Shown one piece after another: positions 60,593 to 64,000 of a stretch of 64,000 nucleotides of DNA (its first letter is position 1; each line of letters begins with the position of its first letter). The translations under genes and the position numbers were made by a program. The notes under the pieces are model-generated. The model saw nothing but the letters and a program-made list of their open reading frames with translations, did not search any database and was not told the DNA's origin. The DNA is taken from the NCBI RefSeq assembly GCF_900091725.1, contig NZ_FMBW01000043.1, forward strand, positions 186,001 through 250,000, in the 5' to 3' direction. Source of the stretch: Streptomyces sp. DvalAA-43. Its GTDB lineage: Bacteria > Actinomycetota > Actinomycetes > Streptomycetales > Streptomycetaceae.

Positions 60593-61582
60593 ATGCTGGG
60601 AGCCATAGGTCTCGACGAGATACAGGAGTCGGCGTACCGCGCGCTCGTGACGGTGGGGGCCGCGGAGGTCTCCGATCTCGCGCACCGCCTGGGTCTTCCC
60701 GAGCCGGACACCGAGCGGGCCCTTCGCAGGCTGGAGCAGCATGGCCTGGCGGCGCAGGCGTCGGCCCGCACCGGACGCTGGGTGGCGGCGCCGCCGGGCG
60801 TGGCGCTCGGGGCGCTGCTGACCCAGCAGCGCCATGAGCTGGAGCAGGCGGAGCTGGCGGCGGCGCTGCTCGCCGAGGAGTACCGGGCGGAGGCCGCCGA
60901 ACCCGCCGTGCACGATCTGGTCGAGGTGGTCACGGGGGCGAGCGCGGTGTCGCACCGCTTCCACCAGTTGCAGCTCGGCGCGACGAGCGAGGTGTGTGCC
61001 CTGGTCACCGGCAAGCCGATCGCGGTCAGCGGGATGGAGAACGAGGCCGAGGAGCGGGCGGCGACGCGGGGGGTGTCGTACCGGGTGGTGGTCGAGAGGG
61101 AGCTGCTCTCGCTGCCGTCCGGGATCATGGAGCTGTCGGCGGCCCTGAGCCGGGACGAGCAGTGCCGGGTCATCGACCGGGTGCCGACCAAGCTGGTCGT
61201 CGCGGACGGCGCCCTGGCGATGGTGCCGCTGACCGGTCGCGGCGCCGAGCCCTCCGCCCTGGTGGTCCACGCCTCCGGGCTGCTGGAGTCGCTGATGGGG
61301 CTCTTCGAGGCGGTGTGGCGCGAGGCCATGCCGCTCAGGCTGGGCGAGGTCGGCCGGCTGCACGAGGAGGGCAACGGGCCCGATCCGACGGATCTGGAGA
61401 TCCTTTCGCTGCTGCTGGCCGGGCTGACGGACGCGAGCGTGGCGAAGCAGCTGGATCTGGGGTTGCGGACCGTGCAGCGCCGGGTGAAGGGCCTGATGGA
61501 GCTGACCGGCGTCTCGACCCGGCTGCAGCTGGGCTGGCACGCGTACGAACGGGGCTGGGTGTCCCGCACACCGCGGGCCTGA
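60593..61582 (+). CDS. Helix-turn-helix regulator: TrmB-like N-terminus and LuxR-type C-terminus
   Basis: A 329-residue regulator. Residues 8-70 form a TrmB-like winged helix (DEIQESAYRALVTVGAAEVS, LAHRLGLPEPDTERALRRLE). The middle is a ligand- or dimerisation domain with no clear motif. Residues 265-325 form a LuxR/GerE-type domain (PTDLEILSLLLAGLTDASVA, QLDLGLRTVQRRVKGLMELT). Streptomyces carries many such proteins, often beside secreted peptidase genes. The start ATG 60593 follows GGGAGGGG. Being divergent from the S8 peptidase gene, it is its likely regulator. Confidence 0.85.
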   Translation: MLGAIGLDEIQESAYRALVTVGAAEVSDLAHRLGLPEPDTERALRRLEQHGLAAQASARTGRWVAAPPGVALGALLTQQRHELEQAELAAALLAEEYRAEAAEPAVHDLVEVVTGASAVSHRFHQLQLGATSEVCALVTGKPIAVSGMENEAEERAATRGVSYRVVVERELLSLPSGIMELSAALSRDEQCRVIDRVPTKLVVADGALAMVPLTGRGAEPSALVVHASGLLESLMGLFEAVWREAMPLRLGEVGRLHEEGNGPDPTDLEILSLLLAGLTDASVAKQLDLGLRTVQRRVKGLMELTGVSTRLQLGWHAYERGWVSRTPRA

Positions 61583-61694
61583 GGCGATCCGCCGGCGCCC
61601 CGGGCCGTGCCGGTACGGCCCTGAGCTGGGCCGACGGCCTCCGTCCCGGAAGCGCTGACGGGCGGGACCGGCCGGACTCCGGCAGGCTGGTGAG

Positions 61695-62177
61695 ATGAGT
61701 GTGTGGCAACTCGTCGCCGTCGGCCTCGTCATGCTCCTCGGCCTGCTGGGCGTGCTGGTGCCGGGGGCGCCGGGGCAGGCGATCGTCTGGGCCGCCGTGC
61801 TGTGGTGGGCGCTGACCGACATGACGCCGGTCGCCTGGGGCGTGCTCATGGGCGCGACGGCACTGCTGCTGCTGAACCAGGCGCTGAAGCCGCTGCTGCC
61901 GCCGCGCCGCCCGCGCGAGACGGGGGCGCCGCGCAGGACGCTGATGCTCGGCGGGATCGGCGCGATCGTGGGCTTCTTCGTGGTGCCGGTGGTCGGCGGG
62001 GCGGTGGGATACGTGGGGGCCGTCTACGGGGCGGAGCGGCTGCGGCTCGGCAGCCGCGGGGCGGGCTGGGCCTCGGTGCGCTCGGTGATGCGGGCGACCG
62101 GCTACTCGGTGCTCGTCGAGCTCTACGCGTGCCTCCTGGTGGCGGGGGCCTGGCTGGGCGCGGTGATCTGGGGCTGA
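61695..62177 (+). CDS. DUF456 family membrane protein
   Basis: A 160-residue integral membrane protein with about four hydrophobic segments: VAVGLVMLLGLLGVLVPGAP, IVWAAVLWWALTDMTPVAWG, MLGGIGAIVGFFVVPVVGG and LVELYACLLVAGAWLGAVIW. The PGAPG after the first helix and the GxVGFFVVPxxG glycine-rich pattern are typical of DUF456. The function is unknown. The start is the ATG at 61695. It is 112 bases after the regulator gene and probably transcribed separately. Confidence 0.85.
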   Translation: MSVWQLVAVGLVMLLGLLGVLVPGAPGQAIVWAAVLWWALTDMTPVAWGVLMGATALLLLNQALKPLLPPRRPRETGAPRRTLMLGGIGAIVGFFVVPVVGGAVGYVGAVYGAERLRLGSRGAGWASVRSVMRATGYSVLVELYACLLVAGAWLGAVIWG

Positions 62178-62267
62178 CGATCCGGGGCGGAACGCACCCC
62201 GCCGTTCCGTACATCTGACGGGACTCCGTCCAGATACAGAGAAATACATCGGATCTCTCCCGTTCCA

Positions 62268-62296
62268 TTGACGCAGCAATGCCCCGCGCCTACGTT
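62268..62296 (+). promoter_or_regulatory. Putative promoter of the GH95-like gene
   Basis: TTGACG (62268-62273) and TACGTT (62291-62296) are 17 bases apart, close to the housekeeping consensus of Streptomyces. Transcription would begin near 62303, about 53 bases before the TTG start at 62356. Confidence 0.6.
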
Positions 62297-62355
62297 CCCT
62301 CCAGGAATAGCTCGGATGAATTGAAGCGCCTGCGTACGAGTCGCCAGGAGAAGCC

Positions 62356-64000
62356 TTGCCCACAGCACCGGACCCCTCCCGCACGCCCCGGACCGAAGCC
62401 TCGTCACCGTCCCCTTCCCTGCCGTCACCGTCCCGGAGAACGGTTCTCGCCACCGGCACCGCGCTCGGCGGCGCTCTCGTGGCCGCCGGTACGGCCGTCC
62501 CGGCGCGGGCGGCCACCCCGGCCACGCGGCGGCCCGCCGCCCCGGCGGCCACCACCGTGCACTCCCCCGCCGACAGCTGGCGCACCGTCCTCGACGACGC
62601 CGACCTGCTCTGGCAGAAGCTGCCCAGGACCTGGTACGAGGGCCCGTACCTGGGCAACGGCCGCCTCGGCTCCGGCATCTACGCGGAGCCCGGCGCCACC
62701 ACCCGGGCCGTCCGTTTCAACGTCCAGCACTCCGAGGTCCAGGACCACCGCCCCGAGTTCGGCTCGCTCTTCGGGCTCGCCCGCCTCCCCATCGGCCACT
62801 TCACCCTGGAACCGGTCGGCGCCATCACGGGCGTCGAGTGGTGGATGCGGCTGCGCACCGCCCAGCTCGAAGGCACCGTCACCACCACCGCGGGCACCCT
62901 GGAGCTCCGCGCCTTCGTCCACTCCACCAGCGATCTGCTCACCGTGGAGGTCACCCCCAGCGCGGGCGAACGCGGCTTCCGCTGGGTCTTCCACCCGGCC
63001 GAGGCGATCAGCCCGAGAGCCGCCTTCAAGCCCCTGCCGGACGGCTACACCGGCAACCCTCCCGCGGTGACCGAACAGCACGGCGACACCACCGCCGCCG
63101 TCCAGCCGCTGCTCGCGGGCGGTCAGCACGTCACCGCCTGGCGCGAACGCACCAGGGGCAGCAGCCGCACCCTGTACGTCACGGTCGCGCACTCCCACCC
63201 CGCGGCGACGGCCCGGGACCGTGCGCTGCGCACCGTGAGGACCGCCTCCGCGCTCCCGTACGGTCCGCTCGCCGCACCCCATCGCGCCTGGTGGGACCGG
63301 TTCTACCGGAAGAGTTTCCTGTCCCTGCCCGATGCCCGGCTCCAGCGCTTCTACTGGATCCAGCTCTACAAGACCGCGTCGGCGGCCCGCAAGGACGCCC
63401 CGGTGATGGCCACCTCCGGCCCCTGGCTGGAGCCCACCCCCTGGCCCAACACCTGGTGGAACCTCAACGTCCAGCTGGAGTACTGGCTGATCCACGGCTC
63501 CAACCACCTCGAACTGGACGCCGTCACCCGCGCCCTGAGCGAATTCCGGGACCAGCTCTCGCGCGAGGTCGCCGCCCCCTACCGGGCCGATTCGGCGGGC
63601 ATCCCCCGCACTACCGATCCCCAGCTGGTCAACGGCGCCTCGGTGGCCGACGGCGGCTACGGGGTCGGCATCCCCGGCCAGGATCCGCCCACCCCCGAGG
63701 TCGGCAATCTGACCTGGGCGCTGCACAACGTGTGGCTCTCCTACCGGCACACCATGGACGAGTCGATCCTGCGCGACACGCTGTTCCCGCTGCTGCGCAA
63801 GGCGGTCAACTACTACCTGCACTTCCTGACGCCCGGCCCGGACGGCCGACTGCACCTCCCGGCGACGTTCTCCCCCGAGTACGGCGTCAACGCCCCCGAC
63901 TGCAACTACGACCTGATGCTGCTGCGTTGGGGCTGCCGCACCCTGCTGGACTCGGCCCGCCTGCTCGGCGTCCACGACCCGCTGACCGCCCGCTGGCAGG
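62356..64000 (+). CDS. Tat-exported GH95-like glycoside hydrolase, 3' end outside the window
   Basis: A frame opens with TTG at 62356, six bases after AGGAG, and shows no stop to base 64000 (548 codons visible). The N-terminus has a twin-arginine signal (PSRRTVLATGTALGGALVAA, about residues 25-44). The mature part begins near PADSWRTVLDDADLLWQKLP. EGPYLGNGRLGSGIY (about 95) and PNTWWNLNVQLEYWLIHGSN (about 368) match the GH95 (alpha-L-fucosidase/galactosidase) pattern. GH95 enzymes are inverting glycosidases with an (alpha/alpha)6 barrel. Long opposite-strand and alternate-frame open stretches here are shadows. The sugar specificity is unknown, and the catalytic Glu/Asp region may lie beyond the window. 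Confidence 0.8.
   Translation, partial: MPTAPDPSRTPRTEASSPSPSLPSPSRRTVLATGTALGGALVAAGTAVPARAATPATRRPAAPAATTVHSPADSWRTVLDDADLLWQKLPRTWYEGPYLGNGRLGSGIYAEPGATTRAVRFNVQHSEVQDHRPEFGSLFGLARLPIGHFTLEPVGAITGVEWWMRLRTAQLEGTVTTTAGTLELRAFVHSTSDLLTVEVTPSAGERGFRWVFHPAEAISPRAAFKPLPDGYTGNPPAVTEQHGDTTAAVQPLLAGGQHVTAWRERTRGSSRTLYVTVAHSHPAATARDRALRTVRTASALPYGPLAAPHRAWWDRFYRKSFLSLPDARLQRFYWIQLYKTASAARKDAPVMATSGPWLEPTPWPNTWWNLNVQLEYWLIHGSNHLELDAVTRALSEFRDQLSREVAAPYRADSAGIPRTTDPQLVNGASVADGGYGVGIPGQDPPTPEVGNLTWALHNVWLSYRHTMDESILRDTLFPLLRKAVNYYLHFLTPGPDGRLHLPATFSPEYGVNAPDCNYDLMLLRWGCRTLLDSARLLGVHDPLTARWQ

Noticed and set aside
62425..63975. A 516-codon minus-strand open frame at the right end
   Set aside because: It lies opposite the GH95-like gene, whose Tat signal, ribosome-binding site and conserved motifs make it the true coding strand.

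Overview
The window is a very GC-rich actinobacterial chromosome segment, almost certainly Streptomyces. The signs are codon third positions that are nearly all G or C, frequent GTG/TTG starts, ATGA-type start/stop overlaps, large secreted subtilisins, the ureABCFGD gene order, a DUF2637 protein, an RNase Sa-type ribonuclease and FCD-type GntR regulators. No tRNA, rRNA, CRISPR array, integrase or transposase is visible. Both ends cut genes: a peptidoglycan amidase on the left and a GH95-like glycosidase on the right.

Layout. 1-1104: amidase. 1208-10033: one plus-strand operon (MFS carrier, FGGY kinase, GlpD-type dehydrogenase, AGPS-type FAD enzyme, GlpP-type antiterminator, ABM monooxygenase, zinc alcohol dehydrogenase) behind a leader with an intrinsic terminator ending in eight T. 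10098-14639: single genes (SnoaL-like, DHFR-like, nucleotidyltransferase, DinB) and an MFS exporter behind a tiny leader ORF. 14626-19160: urease operon (minus). 19454-23212: secreted S8 peptidase. 23316-32214: purine catabolism (XdhC, NCS2 permease, three-subunit xanthine-dehydrogenase-type enzyme, divergent PucR). 32362-37920: regulators, an iron-boxed FhuF-like reductase, a DUF2637 membrane protein, an anti-sigma-like ATPase and an RNase/barstar pair. 37993-49479: collagenase, Xaa-Pro aminopeptidase and a full set of hydroxyproline genes. 49635-64000: GH38 mannosidase, pyruvate oxidase, a degenerate PP2C-like protein, a second S8 peptidase with a divergent regulator, a DUF456 protein and the GH95-like enzyme.

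How the genes work together. The most coherent system is the collagen-to-hydroxyproline island. A secreted M9 collagenase and an intracellular Xaa-Pro aminopeptidase, divergently transcribed, would deliver hydroxyproline. A proline-racemase-family epimerase, a three-component D-hydroxyproline dehydrogenase, a DHDPS-family deaminase and an OCD-family enzyme would then process it, under an FCD GntR regulator. The word ATGTGACAT or a close variant recurs in the control regions of this island and is the best candidate operator.

The first operon looks like a dedicated route for a glycerol derivative, possibly an ether. Its kinase lacks two residues of the classical glycerol pocket, and it encodes both an AGPS-like enzyme and a GlpP-like antiterminator that could act on its own leader. 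Several intergenic regions carry 13-25 bp tandem repeats, two of which reiterate the stop-codon end of the neighbouring gene.
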